Shown: positions 13,604 to 29,214 of the stretch, in pieces
Numbering within the stretch: position 1 is the first letter of the stretch
How the letters are laid out: every line of letters starts with the position of its first letter
From: Callipepla californica brunnescens
Taxonomy: Eukaryota; Chordata; Aves; Galliformes; Odontophoridae
Direction of reading: 5' to 3'
NCBI GenBank assembly: GCA_023055505.1
Contig: JALIRH010000023.1
Location: 9,988,423 to 10,052,422, forward strand
Length of the DNA stretch: 64,000 bases
Made by a program: the position numbers and the translations under genes
The notes under the pieces: generated by a model
Seen by the model: only the letters and a program-made list of their open reading frames with translations
What the model was told of the DNA's origin: nothing
The model's database searches: none

Positions 13604-14946
13604 GGGAAAAGTTTAGCAGAATTTCAGCAGAAAAATTTTACATTTGAGCAATGTTTATCTATAATGACTTAGCTTTGCATGTGTAGGAAATACATTCTCA
13701 ACATCTGAATTCCTGCAAGCAAGTAAAAAGTTGTAGTTTATAAGAGTTTACACATAAGAAACAAGTTCATGGACATAACTACCCAGCACTTAACTTTGTT
13801 AGAACATATTTAAGAAGTAAGAATGGATCTCCAAACTTGAAGACTTCGTTTAATTCACTTACGGCACTCAAAACATCCGTTTGTGCTGCTACACGTACTT
13901 AGCTAAACTGTTCCGCACAGTTTCAGATTAAAGTCATTCTAATTGTATCTTTAAAATCATCTACTGCTTTCAGTGCAACACAGGTGAAAGCAGGGTCCAG
14001 ATCTGGCTATTTACTGTTGAAGATCACATCAGTGTTATCATTTAGTTTTTCAACTCTCTTATTGTTTTTTTGTTTGTTTTTTTGCTTCAAATACACTATG
14101 GTTTTGATGACTTTAAATACCTTTTTTTTTTCCCACTGGGTATAATTGCTTTTTTCTCATAATGTTTGTACCCCTCAGCCTGCTGAGTTACATCAGAATG
14201 GGAAATGTCTTTTGCAAACAGAGCCCTACAATCATAGACCTCACAGAATTAGTTCCCAGGCTTATAGTACTGGACTGATTTTAAGTTAATCAATCACTCC
14301 AGAAATAGGGAACACTGAACAGTAAAATACACTTTAACAGCCCACTGCCATCAGCTTTACGTTATTGAATTATCAGGCCATTCAACCTTATTTCCAAAAC
14401 AAATTAACAGTGTCAAATGAGTTCAAGGAAAATTTACATTTCTGGCTTGACCCATGAAATAAAACTTATTTAGTATGCTAACTTGCTTTCCTCACATTAA
14501 AGGATTTGAAGCTCAAAAAGTTTCCTATCTGGACTGGAAGGATCAGGAAAAATTAACAAAGGATACGGGCGCTTCACCCTCAAGAAAACAACTATCTTTT
14601 ATTTAAATCCTACAGATGTTATACACAGCAATACAGAAGTCTGCCAGTTTTAAATTCTCTTATGAATGAAAATTTACCTGATCCATTTTCCTTCAGGGTA
14701 ATAAGGACTCAATCCTTCAAGGTTCTAAAAACTTACGAGCAGCTACTAAAATTTGTTCACATTACCAGATATTAATGTTGCCGTAGGTTCTTTTCACAGT
14801 CCCCCCATTAATGGTGCAGAATTTCCTGCTTGAATTCAGCCTAAATCCTGGTAGCATGTGGTGATCAACTGGACTTTCAAACTCTGCTGTCTCTCTTTAA
14901 TGAAGCAGATGAATATACTCAAAATGAGTGCCTTGATCAAGGACTC

Positions 14947-14974
14947 TGATATTTTCTTTATGATATTTTCTTTA
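14947..14974. repeat. 14-bp perfect tandem duplication
   Basis: Two adjacent perfect copies of TGATATTTTCTTTA. This looks like a simple slippage duplication. Confidence 0.95.
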
Positions 14975-17900
14975 AAAAGCCACCTAGAGCAATTAATGCT
15001 TCTTCTCCCCCTGCCCTAGCACAGTGTTGGCAGCAGATAAACTGGCCTGAAAGCAGAAGAATTCTCACAAAACAACCACTGAAAGCATGCTAGGTCTGTG
15101 TGTGACAGCTGCTGCCCAAGCCACCAAAAAAAAAAAAAGCAGAAAGGGAGCAAAACTCATCACTTTAATCCTTGACTATAGTGTAATTATGTGGTTTCTC
15201 AATCTCAGCCTAATTCCCAAAGGATCACCATAGCTGATAATAATTAGCATCTCTTTGACATTCTCAGCAGAGAGTCTCCTAAATGAATGGGTATTGAAAT
15301 GAATGTCTGACTGATGTAGGCAATTCCTATAAAGTAGGATTAAGACATTTCTGACAGGCAATTTAGGAAATGCTACTTCTACCTATGTTAAAATTACTCT
15401 CTATAATACACATATTTTGGACATAATTTTCACTTGGATTATATCATGTAGGTCACACAAAGATCCAAAATTATGCACCGATATTTATGGTTTGTACATA
15501 TGCTTCTGTGAAAGTAACAGTAACACGTCACTATTTCAGTTTTATGAAAGCAGAAAGAATAATTCTCCAGCCTTTTTTTGTTCTACTTTATATTTCATTC
15601 TTTGTATAAATTTGGCTATACTGCACTGTAATCCTCCGGGGCCTACAGGCAGTTAAGTCTGCAGTTCTATAAATTCTCTGTCAGTCAGTTATTAACATTT
15701 ATTTTCACAAAGAATATCTCCACGGGAAGTGTTTATGAAGACACATTTTAAAACAACTCCAGCAAAAAGTTTAGATCCAGCTATACAGAATTTATAAATC
15801 GTATCACGGAAGTTTACATTTCACCCCGCTAGACTGTATTAGCACAGACAACATATACTAAGTCCTCTCCAAAGCATGCACTCTTGCTCATGCCACCCTC
15901 TCTCAAAACCTTTTTTCTTTTACAATTAAAATGTCTTTTTAATTAAAAGATGTTATTTCAAACCTGTAAGGAAACTTTTCAAGTTTTAATAAAAATTTGG
16001 TTGATGTATGGTTTACTTCGCAAAGCTTATTTATCTGAGACTGCTCAACTGTTACTAGCTCACACTGTCTTAAAACTAGATGACAAAAACTAAATCAGGC
16101 TAAATTTTACAAGCAAATAAAAATTCTTGTCAGGATGAAAAAGTCTTTCTCATATATCAGAATACGAGAGAGGAAAAAAAGAATGAGTTCTCAGAAATAT
16201 GGACAAAAAATCTGAAATAGCTCATTAATTTTAATCAGCAAAATCCTGATCCCTAAAAGAAACTTTTCTTTTAAAAATCCTTTGATATGGGATATTTTAA
16301 TGAATCATACGTACATTAATAGACAAGATATTCATTTTCAATAATCCTGCAAAAAATGTATGTTGCTACAAATACTGTAATAGTCATAATTCTAAGACGA
16401 TCACTCCTTTTAAACACTGTCAAAGGTTATGATTTATCAATAATACAGAGTTCTTGAAAGTCCTTATACACCATACGAACATGCCTCCTGTTCCTACGTA
16501 TCAACACTTTACTTACAATGTAACAGTGAAAGCTTTGTAACATCCTTAAAAATCCTCTGAAACGAGTCAGGTAGATGCTTAATTAAGAAGTGGTGAAAGC
16601 TAACAGATTGCTTTTGCAGTATCTACAGCCTACTAATGATTACGTTGCTTTCCTTGCTTTATTTTTTTAAGGGTCCTGAAGAGAATCAATGGCACTGCTG
16701 GTGACTCAGATGCTGCTGTGGTTTTTGACTGGCCAAAGGCGGTTCAGTGAAGAGTTGGGCTGCTCAGCAACAGCATGCTCCAGCCTTTCAGTACTCTACT
16801 GGAAGTCCAGATTTATTATGTGCAGTGTTAGAAATGTTTTTCCATCTCTTGCCCTCAAATCATTCTGAAATCTGTATTGATGCTGTCTGGTGAAGCTCAT
16901 TTCTGTGGACCATGCTTGGATGTGCACTAACTACTCTAGCATGCCAGCGCATCCCAGTTCAGGCAAGAGCATTTAAAAAGTCTTCATGTGTAAAGGTTCT
17001 GATGAGCTCACTGTCCTGGGTGTGACTATTTGCTGTAGTCATTCTCTGGAGTCCCTGGATGTCCTGTTTGGATTATCTGTACCACCCTGGGTGGAGGTAG
17101 GAGGCTTCTGAATAGCATTCTCAGGAGATGAAAAAACATGCAGGTCAAACAACCAAAATAACAAATCAGATAGATGGAAGAATTAAAAACATGAAGCTAA
17201 GAAAAGGTTTGGAAAAAAAAAATTCTGAGCTGCAATCCTTCAGTTCAAAGTGATGTAATTGGAGCCCAAAGAAATTTCTCACTCTGTGCGTAAAACATAC
17301 ACCTCATGACTGAAATGCCATCCAACATTGGCATCATTGCTGCTCTCCTAAATGCTTCTGGTGCCTACAGCTAATGCTGTCAGGTCCACCCAGCTGACCC
17401 CAGCCCTGGCAATGATGGTGTCGAGCTTCCAAACAACACCTCTGAGGTTATTCTATATGTCAGACACTATGTCTTACTGTGCCAAACCCCTGGCTGTGTG
17501 GAATCAAACATCTGAAAGCTGGTCCAACAAAAGAGTTTGAATTACGGTCATTATACTACTTATTTGCCAACTTTAGATCAGAAAGAGACTTCTTTGTTAA
17601 GAGATCACCCTAATAACCTTTATGTGGAATATACAGCCAGTTCAGAAGATCACTATCTTGACACACCCTGTTTTTTATTCACAGAGGAATCAAGATGACA
17701 GAGAGATCTATCTACTGGGTACTGAAGACCTTTGTCAGAAAAACAGAAGTGCAGACTGAGGTCATAACCTACATAATGACCTGAAGTTACACCACAGTGC
17801 TCTGAAATAGCTAGAGCTTAGAATTCCATGCCAAGGGAATGATTTCTTTCACCATTCAACAATTTTTGAGGAAATCAATACAACTCAAGGGAAGCTACAA

Positions 17901-20900
17901 GCTGCAATAACTCTGAAAAATGTGTTTTCATGGTGCTGGCATTTTGCATTGAATAAATTACTAACCTCTACAAATAACTGTATTGTATAGTATCTTCTGG
18001 ACTACCCTCAGATGTCTTTTTATTTTTATTTTTCCAATTATATTATAAATTCCATAGTTGCTGAGTGTTGGCATTTTTGCTTCAGGTTCATTAATGGTGG
18101 AAAAATCTAAAATAAGTATCTATATTTAAACATGAACTCTGCCAGCACTTAGCTTACTACAGATTAGTAGTGAAGTACAGTAAAATCTACACAAACGTTA
18201 TATTCTGTTCAGAAGCTATTTTTCCAATTTTGGTATTTCCATAGCAACATAAATAATGTGTGCTTCTATCTGTCCTGTTTGAGAGACACAATGAATTTCA
18301 AGCTTCAAACTCGTTTACTCTTAAGAGTTTATATTAAAAGTGATACAAGCTCTATGTCTCTACATAAAGATGTTTTTAGTCTCGGAACCCCAAAAGAGCT
18401 ACAGCAAAAGTGTTCTTATAAGCAAATATACATAATTGATTGGATAAGCATAACGTTCAAAATTTCATCCTCAAAGGAAAAACACTGAGAAAGCATCGTA
18501 AGAATAGAAAGGAAATAAAGCATCCCCTGCAGTTTACACAACAGTTCTGTATCACCAGGTATTGGAGGTAGCCAAAGATGCTTGTATACTTTATATATTA
18601 AAAATACGCACATGACTTTTACATCTAATTCCCCTATTTTACTTCTGTATGCTCATGGCAACTAAACGCCACAATCATTATCAGCTGTTTTGGAGTGAAT
18701 ATGAGTTTATTTAATTTGACTGAGCCCCCAGGAAACTTTTGTTACTTATTACACGTTGATGATCAAGTCATCTTTGGTTGCCTACATGTGGATGAACACA
18801 GTCATGAATAAACTTGGGATCTAATGGCCTGGTGAGCCACTCCAGTGGCCAGCAAGATTCTTCAGCATGAAAAAATGTTGCAATAACCTACCTATCAATG
18901 ATAACAGAGGGGAGCTGAAAGTTTAATTAATATAAATCCAACAGTACTGCTGACAGGATGAAATGTCATGTCACTACTATAAACTCTGAAATTAAGAAGA
19001 AACACAAAAAACAACTTCATGAAGATGAAACTCCCTGAAATAACTCAGTGTCTTAAATACCAATGAACTAAAATGCTGGAAAGTTAGATATGAATCCACA
19101 AGACATTACTGTAAAAACCTGCACTTTGCTTTAGCATTCTCTTCAGTGATGACTACTGAAAATTCTCAGCAAAGCCTGAAAATTTCACTGAAAGTAACTA
19201 AACAAGGCTCCTGGCAGAATTACAGCAAGGCTCCAAATCCCTTTCTTCTGAAAGACTGCTTCACAAGAACATGGTGCTTTTTCTAATAATCTTGCTGCAG
19301 AAGTGATTTCTAGAATATTTATATTGTGCAACTTTGTACGCATATACTTTCTGTCTAAATTTAATAATCTTTATTTCTATTGTATATATTTTTCTTGTCC
19401 AATCAGTAGATATGCTTCCAAGCTCTGGCACGTATTTTTTATTGTTTATTGTATTTATTTTATGAAACAAGAAAGCTGACCTGAGATGTCAAATGTCATT
19501 CACGAAGAGTAAAGTACTATTTGCAACACTGACTTCCTGGAACCATTTATTTCTATTGAAATTAATATAACACCCCCACTAAGTCAAAGACACACCATGA
19601 ATGTTACCTAGAAATTGCTCTGAGTTAGCTGCTTTTTTCATGCACTGTTCCTAAAAGGCTTCTCATGCTGTGAATTTAAAGACAGCATTTAAGATGTCAT
19701 TTGGCATATCTTTATATACAGCTGCCATTAAGGTCTTATAATGGATTCAGAAACGATGAACACAGAAGGTGCACGTGTCCCAGTCAGACATGACATTAAC
19801 GTTTTCATGGCAGATGCACTGGTACGATTTCAATCAACATCACAAGATAATTTTGCTGTGGAAAATCCTACAGGTAATTTTGGCTACTCAAAGAGGTTCT
19901 GAGAATATATTTAAACAAACTTAAAGACCTCAATCAGTACCTTGAGCGCAGTAATACATTAATATTTACTGTTGAGCAGTGCTCTTGGAACCTGATCAAG
20001 ATGATGTTTCAAGACATTAATATGTGGCTAACAAAAATTTATCAATTAACATCTTTTAATCAGAACAAAATAGGCTGATCTAACTCATCACAGCTTCTAT
20101 TTGTATTTGTATTTGGAAGCTTTTAAAAAGTTAAAACACAGTCTGTAAGACACACACATGACAACTTTATATTTTATTCATCATCTAGTTTTCACTGTGA
20201 ATAGATAATAAAACTTACTATTCGACTTAGGACTCACGCAGACATGAGTCTGATCCAGGCTGTTCTTCTTAATCTAGTCTCTGGACACTGGCAAAGCTCT
20301 ACAGATTTGGCTGGGCTGCACATGAGTGCAAAGATCACCACTAACTGCTAACAGCTGAAGATGTAGTCAAAAAGGAGTGCACCTTCATACTTCATGGAAT
20401 TGTTAATCAAACACATACTTGTTGACAAGCTGAAAGATATTCGGGGAAATTTTAAAGGGCAGTGATGAAAATGAATGGTGGAAGATTATGGCAAATAGCT
20501 TGGTCCTACACCGGTCAGACAGTTGAGATAAACAGCCAGGATGCAAGATGAAGTAATGGTGTGGTGTCACAGACTTGCTGTAGAGGACTGGCTTTGTACC
20601 CTGTGATCTACTAACTCTGAGATGGTACTTTGATATAGCAAAAACACCACACCGAAGTAGAAGAAACAGGATCCTGCCCTGAACTCTGGTAAGAGTTAGA
20701 TGTATCCTCACATAACAGTCAGCATGGCCAAGAATGACCATGCAAATTATTAAAATGTGAATTACAGATTGTTGATTATCTTATACAGTAAACCCACTTG
20801 ATAACACAAAACTGTGTTCAAGCATAGGAAGCAAGCAATTTTCTTCTGATGAAGAATCCTACTGCTGAATCTATCTGATAGTCATAACAGCCTTCTGCAG

Positions 20901-22071
20901 CATGCTGCAGCAAGAGAAATTACTCAATGATGACAGCTTGTACTGGCAAAGCTAAAGTAAATTCCCTTATTGCTCCCACAGTGAGCAGTGATTCAAAAAA
21001 AAAAAAAAAAGTATCTATACATTGGGAGAATATATTGCTGCTTCATGTTTTAGGAAAGTTCAAGAAGTATAGGAAAGCAGAAAAGATTGTTCCATGTTAA
21101 AAACATTTTGAAATTTTGTTACACTGAGAAATTCTTGTGTATCTTTGTTACCAAAAATTAATTTAAGTTATTAAGGCCCTGTGTAGATTTGAACACTTCC
21201 TGACAGTCCTCCTAGCAGCCACATTAATGATAAGGCAGTTTCATTATGAAAAGTAATACAGACTCTCTGTAACTCTCTGTAAAGAGAGCTTGGAGAAAAC
21301 ATTACTTACACAAATAATCCTTTCCCCACTGAAATACTGAGGTTATCAAAAGAGCAATATGGAAGACCAGTGAAGAATGGGAGCCAAATAAATATCCTTT
21401 ATATAAGGAAAAAAAGGGATCTGTATAATCTTTCAGTCTAAATGCAAAGAAATACAGAGAGATTAAGAGGAAAATTAACTTTGATCATCTGTAAAACAAA
21501 AGAGGTGGGGAAAAGACAGTATGGTAGCGTCTACCTTATGGGAGAGCTGAAAAGACATCCAAAAATTAATTCAGAAATTGCAAAGGCAGATTAACCATGG
21601 GTTATAAAATCTCCTAAAGACACAGCTATAAACAACATATATACTCCTTCAGATTAAGAAAAAATAATCAGAATGCTAGAAAAAGACAATTTACATTGAC
21701 AAACTGATTCAGGCTAGAAAGAGTTTTTTTCCTTTTACACCCAGTTAGAGGGAGAACAAAGAGACAAATCACCATGATGTAAGCCAGGCACTAACCTGTA
21801 GCAATTAAATACTATAAAAATAGATGTTTTCAAATAAGGAATGCTGGTGGGTAATTTCCAGCAAAATTTGCTTACAATACTAGAAAAATGCATGACTTTA
21901 TAATGACATTTTCTGAAGTAAAAAGAAAAAAGAAAAAAAAAGGTTTGGGGCTTCAAAGGTGTTCACAAACATTAGTGTCAGAGCGAGTTTAAGTGGCCAA
22001 TGTGTCGGATGACAGGAAGCCATAAAAAGTTTCTATAAGCAGAAAATCACTGTTTTAATCTCTTCCCAAGG

Positions 22072-22094
22072 AAAAAAAAAAAAAAAAAAAAAAA
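22072..22094. repeat. poly(A) run, 23 A
   Basis: An uninterrupted A23 homopolymer. No attached retrotransposon was recognised upstream. Confidence 0.93.
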
Positions 22095-23441
22095 GGAAAC
22101 CTAAAATAGAATAATCTTGGGAATCATATTTTCTCACATTAGAGACTATAGCTTACAATTACTTCAGCCATCATATGAGTACTATTTGACAGTGTGATCC
22201 TTAGAAATGATAGCACGATATTATTTAGTGTTAGATTTCTTGCCTTTAACTAATATTTTCAGCCATCTTAACACTTGTCTAAATGTTGTCTAAGAACCGA
22301 TTACTTCAATCATTGCATTCAAAGGAATGTAATGGATTAATCATTATTCAGTTGATATGGTTGACTTGAAAAAAAAACAACAAAAAAAAACACAACCAAT
22401 TCCAAATCAGACATTTAGATGTGTTTTCTTTCTCTGTGTGCTCACATTTAATCAATGAAGTCTTCACAGTACTGCCCTCTGTCCAACACTCACTGATTCT
22501 GGCTGCTATTTTGGCAGCAATCTTTCCAGATAACCAGTGCTGATTAGAATCATGGAGCAAAATACTATGGATAAGAGCAAATGCATCAGAATATAGTTCA
22601 AAAGCGTAGGAAGATTCATCTAATCCCTGCCCATGCATACCCTGTTGTGAACAAGACTCTCTTTGTTGATCAAGAAAAAACACATTAAAACATCCAGGAC
22701 TGACTATAAAATACTAATGTGAATAACAGCTGTTAAGATGACTAACACTTTTATTACATATTCAGAATTGAACACTCTGGCCAGAATCTGAGCCAGAATA
22801 AACCAGAATAGCCCCTCTGGAAGTTAATGGATCTATAATGAATTACACCAATTGAGAATTCAGTGTATTTTTCTGAGATGCTTTGCTGGGGAAACACACA
22901 AAACAAAGAAAAAGACCAATTGTGTGCCATGCATGAGTACAGTGCTTTTAAATTTCATTTCCTGACAAGGCAGATGAATGACAATTGCCTGACAAACAAC
23001 TGGAATCCTTCCTGATCTTTTTTGCTAGTAAAAGCTACATATAGGAAAAGGTACGCTAAAAGGTTTATAATAGACTCCTCTTTTCCCCCCAAGAGTTCCA
23101 AATTAACAAGGAAAAAATTGTCACCCTGTCTATCTCAACAGACACAGAGTTGTTAGCACAACACGCCTGTCCCAGATTTGAAGTTCTCTTTCTTGTAGTA
23201 AGTCTGCCTCAGATTTGAACAAGTCAAAATGAGCTACATGGCCAGATTTGCCCACAGAGCACATTCCCAGTGGCTGCTAAGGTCCCAGCTCATGCAGCTG
23301 CCTGCTCTCCTGCATGGTTGTGTCTCAAGGAGGTCATTTAATGAAAAGGGTATCATATATCTTATCATATATCAATAAATCTTGTTGATCTACTACTCCC
23401 AGAAGTCTTTACTACAAAAAAGTGGTATTTTCTCTGAAACT

Positions 23442-23466
23442 TATATATATATATATATTTTTTTTT
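23442..23466. repeat. (TA)n followed by poly(T)
   Basis: About eight TA repeats followed by a run of T on the plus strand. Confidence 0.9.
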
Positions 23467-26400
23467 ATAAATAACAAAAACTGTGCTGGTATCTACAGAA
23501 AATAAAGCTGTTCTCTTTACTAGAATTTGTGCTCAGGATCTTCCTCTCCACATGAACTCAGCAGTTCAAAATGCTGCTTTTTCACAGACAGGTATTTTAA
23601 AGTTTGAGTGCAACAAGGACATGATTTCCTCCGAAATAGATTTAAGTGGTTGTCTGCTTCCATTCAGGAATGGCAGTGGCAACATAACAAAGTCAGCCTG
23701 ACAGCAACACACCAGATTGCTAGCTTGAAGGGCCTGTTTTGTATTGCCTATTGGTTTCCTATCCCAGATACTGGATACAGTTATATGGCACGGGTCAGGG
23801 TTAAAACTCTCTCACAGAGATACAGGCTCAGGAATGACTGAATCACTGGCACTGTCAGCAAATGAAATTTCGCTTTTCTTCCGTGCTATAGGATTATGGC
23901 AAGCCATACTAAAGAAATGGGAGTGAAGCAGGAAATATCTTACACTCAAAGGGGTGCCACTTCTTCCCATCTGACATTGCACTTTGTGAAATAACTAATG
24001 GAAAACAAATACCATCTATTCTCCCACAGCTCCTTTCTACAGAAAGTCAGAGTGGCACAGAATGAAACAGGCAGGCCAGCCTCCAACAGGCTGGAAAAAG
24101 CTGCAAAAGAGCATCCCCAGCCTGCACCACGAGCTTCTTGTCTTGCTTCTAGCTAGGTGGGGATGAGGATCGTGGTTCTCCCATCATCTCCCTGCGTGGT
24201 GCTGCTTGCCCCATGCCAGCTCCTTTGCTTCCCCTGGTGCACAGCCTTAATGGCAGACAAGTTCCTGTCCAGGGGAACTGACAGATTATTTTAAGGCAAC
24301 TTTTGTGTTGTTGTTGTAGAGAAAATTCCCCTCAGTAGGGCAAAGATAGGGCCCTACCATAGGGTTTTAGCTTTAGAAAACTATTTAAATAATATACTTC
24401 AACCATAAAGCATAAACATTTCCTGAAAGTGCCTGCTTATCTGGATGCTCAGAGTAGCTCTTTAATGTCTGTCATTCCAAAGTACACAGGAACATTCACA
24501 GAGTTGGCCTTTCTTTGTACATAAAAGTGCCTTTAATTTCCCTAAACATCAGTCAAGACCCACAAGGGAGGCAAACACCAAGGAATGACACACTACCTAC
24601 TGTGGGGTTACTTCCATCATTACTTACGTTTTCTTGGAGTATAAGCAGGGAAAGAGCAGAACAGCTTCTCTTCTGAGCACTCCATAGCTTCACAGCTACC
24701 TCCCCACAGACCCAGCATAAGGTAGACAAAACCTTCCTCCCCTCGAACACAATGGAAATAACACTTCTTCTCAAAGTAATGTACAACTTCTATCTCTTAT
24801 TTTCCTAGATTATTAAAATTTAATTATGCCACAAAGCTAGTCAGGAAGTACTCAGATACTTCAACATCTTTTTGATGTTAACATGCCTAGGAACAGGTTT
24901 CTTCCACCAGGTATTTCCTAAGCCAAATGCTATTATCAAGAAAAGAATAAAACATCACTGAGCAGTCCAACAGCCTAGAATGCAATATATTTCATTCACA
25001 GCAGCACTAATGGGAAGCCATTTACAATTCTGACCTTGTGGATGCTTTCTGAAAGCAACTGACGCTATTTAATTTTAAGGACAGCTTGAAAGAATTGATA
25101 GCCCTAAAAAATTTCCCATTGAGAATCTTCTCATTCCTGCCACGTTTCACAGATGAGAGACACTTCACATGATAGAATTTCAACTGTGATTTCACCCTTG
25201 GTCTGATGCAGTCATGCCATCAGGCGGCAATAGTTGGGGTCAGGTGCTCAGTGTAATGCTTACCTGAGCAGCAACACCTTTAATCTCATTCTCAAAAAAC
25301 TGGTTTTGATTCTAGCAGGTGGGAAATGGAAGGTCATATTTACATCATTTATGACTCATCTCCATTTCAGATCACAGAGAACAGGCAGGATGTATTCATG
25401 TCACAATTACCAGAATTTTTTACTGGATTCTTAGTGTCCAGAAACACCTTTAACAGCACCTTACAAGCTAAAAGCATCAACTGTTTCTTGAAAATATAAC
25501 CTAGAAATTCCAGGAGGACAACAGCTCTCTATTCCCCACTTTGATGAAAAGATAAATTATTCTTATATGAAGAGCTTCGCCTGCAAAAGCTAAGTGCAAA
25601 ACAGGACCTTATCTTTCTTGGGCAACTGAAGGTGATGTGTACTTAATTTTCTTCTCCATCCTGGAGACAACTTAACCTTGCTTAGCAATTTTAATATTTT
25701 CACTGCTGACCAACACTTTAAACTAACAGAGGGGAGATTTAGATTGGATAGAGAAATGGCGTTTCCATGACTCCAATGGCTGCATACTACTGCATAAAAG
25801 CTGCAGTAAACAAACGGACCTTTTCAGTAACATTTCTGAAAACCCACCACTTGGTTTTTCTACACCACTCTAATACTCTGAAGACAAGAGTTTTTGCCAG
25901 CGTAAATCAGTGATAAATCACCACTCATTTACCTCAGTGCATGGTGATAACCATTCAGCTAGGGTCTTGACTTATGCTGGGTGCTGCATCCACATGGTAA
26001 TTCCCCAGTTAGCAGCAAAAATTTATTTTAAAGAATAGGGCTAAGGTATACCATCAGTTAGAATTTTCCCTTTAAAATCAAGGTAGCTGGTAACATTAGA
26101 GTTGGCCTTTTTTGTCGAACAAAACAGAATTCAATTAAGAAACAATTTACCAACAGCTTCAGTTGGAGGATAAATATGTTTTTAGCCTCCCTCATAAAGA
26201 ATCACTTCTCACTGAACTGCTGCCCAAACTCATACTCCTGTATGAACGTTTATTAAGCACACCTTACTACACACTGACAAACAGGCGAGTGCTAGGAACT
26301 GTGACTCAGATTTGCTGTTATTATATGTGGAAATCGAGGAACTGTGTTTTCAGGCAGCCTACAATCTGCCTCAGTTAAAGCAAACTGTGAGTACGTGACA

Positions 26401-26811
26401 GACCTTCGACAAGGATTGAGATGAATAGAATGCTTTAAATGCTAATTTGAACGAAGGAGCAGTATTTGAATAAGCTGTGGATGAGGATTCATCTTTGAAT
26501 AGAGATGAAAGCTGATGCCAAGCAACTAATACATGTGACGACCTAAGGCAGGTGATTTTATCAAATGGAAGCTCATGTTGCTGAGCTTTGTTTGGCACTG
26601 TGGCTACAGGCAAAGTAACCTGTTGTGGTGTGTTGCACTTATATCCCAACAAAAGCAGCCAGGTAATAACCACAGATATTGCAGACCTACAGATAGTTCT
26701 ATTTTTGCTATCTTAAGGTTTATTTTTAAAATAAATGGGCATACATATCCTGTAACCAGCACGAAGTATTGGGTTTGTTGTATCTATTCTTTTTCTTTTA
26801 CATATCACTGC

Positions 26812-26834
26812 TTTTTGTTTGTTTGTTTGTTTTT
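26812..26834. repeat. (TTTG)n microsatellite
   Basis: Four tandem TTTG units flanked by T runs. The following TTTTTCAG resembles an acceptor, but no exon follows. Confidence 0.88.
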
Positions 26835-28974
26835 CAGAAAATCCCTAGAAAAAATTCTGCAAAGCTATCACATCTAAAAATCCAAAATCACGGAAGACCA
26901 GGACAAACGCTCTACTTAAAAAGTATATTCAATGAGTCATAAAATGTAACTGATGTAGAGAAACAGCAATCTGGTAAGCTATTCCAAATGGAAGCTATTC
27001 AAAAGGGTTCTCCCCTTTGAACTCTCCTTCTTAATGCACATATTCCTGCAATTAGATTCTCTAGCATAAAATTTATTCTAATATACTCTAATATATGAAT
27101 GCATATTGGCTATCTGTTTCATTTACATTTCCTTTGGCATACATTGATTTAGGATGCAAGAAGCCAGCACAACACTTCTCAGAGAGGCGTCCCAAATCTC
27201 CTTTTTGCTATGACACATACTCCCTTCATGTCTCTTGAGCCATGGGAAATGACTAAGTGGCTTTATAATGTGCACTGTGCGTTCACATCTTAAAGAAAGA
27301 ATAAAGCAGCAACACAACTTTCATTTCATCAAATATCATGAAGTCCAAAAGACTGCACAAAAATATATGTTTTGATGTTTTAAGCAGGAGTGATGAGCTA
27401 CTAGAGAACCATTTAGTTAACAACGCTGTTTCTAAGAAAGAGCAGGTTTTCTGTGTAACTACAGAAGTTAATATTTGTTTAGGTGTAATGAAGTAAGCTA
27501 CTTTCAAGAATGGAAAATACTTTGCCTTGAATGCAAATTTTCATATATTTTCTTTTAAGTTACTCTAAAATCTTCAGCAAATAAGGTGCATTCACATAAT
27601 ATAAAAATGTCTAATGTTATTTTAATTCTGTTTCATCAGCCGAGCATGCTAGAATTCCCATGCCATCCTTATGCAAGAAGTGTAGGAGGTTACAAATTAG
27701 GTTAACAACTCTGCTTTACATGGTGCTTCTGAAGCTCATACTCCAAAGCCTTCCAAATCTCCTGCTGCATATGTTTCTCAGGAAGGGTCTTAAGGAAGTT
27801 GTTGGCAATCAGATATTCATGACCTGACACTTTTCTCCCGGGAATCTAAGTAATGAGTATCCTTGTGAGAATTCAACTCATGGCAATAGATTAAAAGAAT
27901 CATTTTTCCTGACTGAGAGAGAAGTTCACAGAGCCCCAAGCAAGCCGCGCTTTTCCCTTACTGACTTGGAGATTGCTGTAACTTACAGGATCGGCAGATG
28001 GAAATCTAGACACTAACCTGTACAAGCAGAGGAAAAGTTCAGTGAGAGAAAGAAACCTGGCAGATCAAAAGTCCCCTTACTGGAAGAGTTGCTCATGGCA
28101 GCAAGAGCCCCACTCACCCATAACTCCAGACTATTTCCCCTCTTGAAATAAGTAGATTCCTTACCGTGACAAACATAAATTTACTGGTGTGAATGGGTGA
28201 ATTAACTACAAGACTGTAATAAAAAAAAAAAAAAAGTCTGATGGCAAGAAGACAGAGGAAACAAAGAAGGGAAGGTAACTGCTGGTATAAGAATTATACA
28301 AAATGCTCCTCTGATTTACAACCGTGTGGTGGTGATTAATACACCAATACTTTTTTTTCTGAAAGACATACCTAACAGAGATTCATTCAGTACCAGCAGG
28401 TTTTACTAGCTGACAAACCTGCGAAAGAAATCCAAGGAAGAAAACTTGCATCAACATGCTAGAGTAAAGCTCAGCTTTGTATTGTTTAGTTTCTTCTTAT
28501 TTCCTACAGGCTACACTTTTGTCACTCAATGCATCCTCCTCAACTTGCATTCACTGCTCTCCCAGTTCCAGCTGTGCTGCTTTTTGAACACTGAAGATGG
28601 AGCATGTGATTGTTATTCAAGGTTAGGCTGGCTAAATGCAATCACTTTCCAAGTCATCAGCTAATGAATTTATGAGATCACGTAGGTCAGCTTTGCCATT
28701 CTTGAAATTTAAGATTATCTGTGATGATAACAATTGCCAATAAAGTAATTGCTCAGGTTCTCCTTTGTTTCCCTTTTTGTGCTACATAAATTTAAGAATT
28801 CATAAAAATAAAAAGTGTGACCATCACTCTCATATCCCCAAAATAACAAAGAACCTAAGCTAAACAAAGAAATGTTCTTGCACTAAAATGGGAGCCATCT
28901 AACATCAGCATAGTAAAATGATTTTCTGACAAGGATATCAATACTGCAGGCTAATTATTTTTTTTTCAATTTTT

Positions 28975-28993
28975 TTATTATTATTATTATTTT
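28975..28993. repeat. (TTA)n microsatellite
   Basis: Six or so TTA/ATT trinucleotides bounded by T-rich sequence. Confidence 0.88.
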
Positions 28994-29192
28994 ATTTTTT
29001 GAAAAGACTAAGGCAGATATCTGGTTAATAGAGGATAAGAAATTGCCATCCATTTAAAATGTTGATTATACTCACCACACACTCCCTAATGCTAGTACAT
29101 ATAAACATTTATTCATTTTCACTTTGCTGATTTTGAGTACGGTACCTTCACAGAAGGCTAAATCCAATCTTTTATTCTACATTTCTTAAAAT

Positions 29193-29214
29193 AAAACAAA
29201 CAAACAAACACAAA
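29193..29214. repeat. (AAAC)n microsatellite
   Basis: Tandem AAAC units in an A-rich block. Confidence 0.88.

Noticed and set aside
20403..20741. 112-codon minus-strand open frame
   Set aside because: No domain, no start context or neighbouring exon signals; treated as chance.
22348..22683. 111-codon minus-strand open frame
   Set aside because: No recognisable protein family; the end of the frame runs into A-rich low-complexity sequence. Treated as chance.
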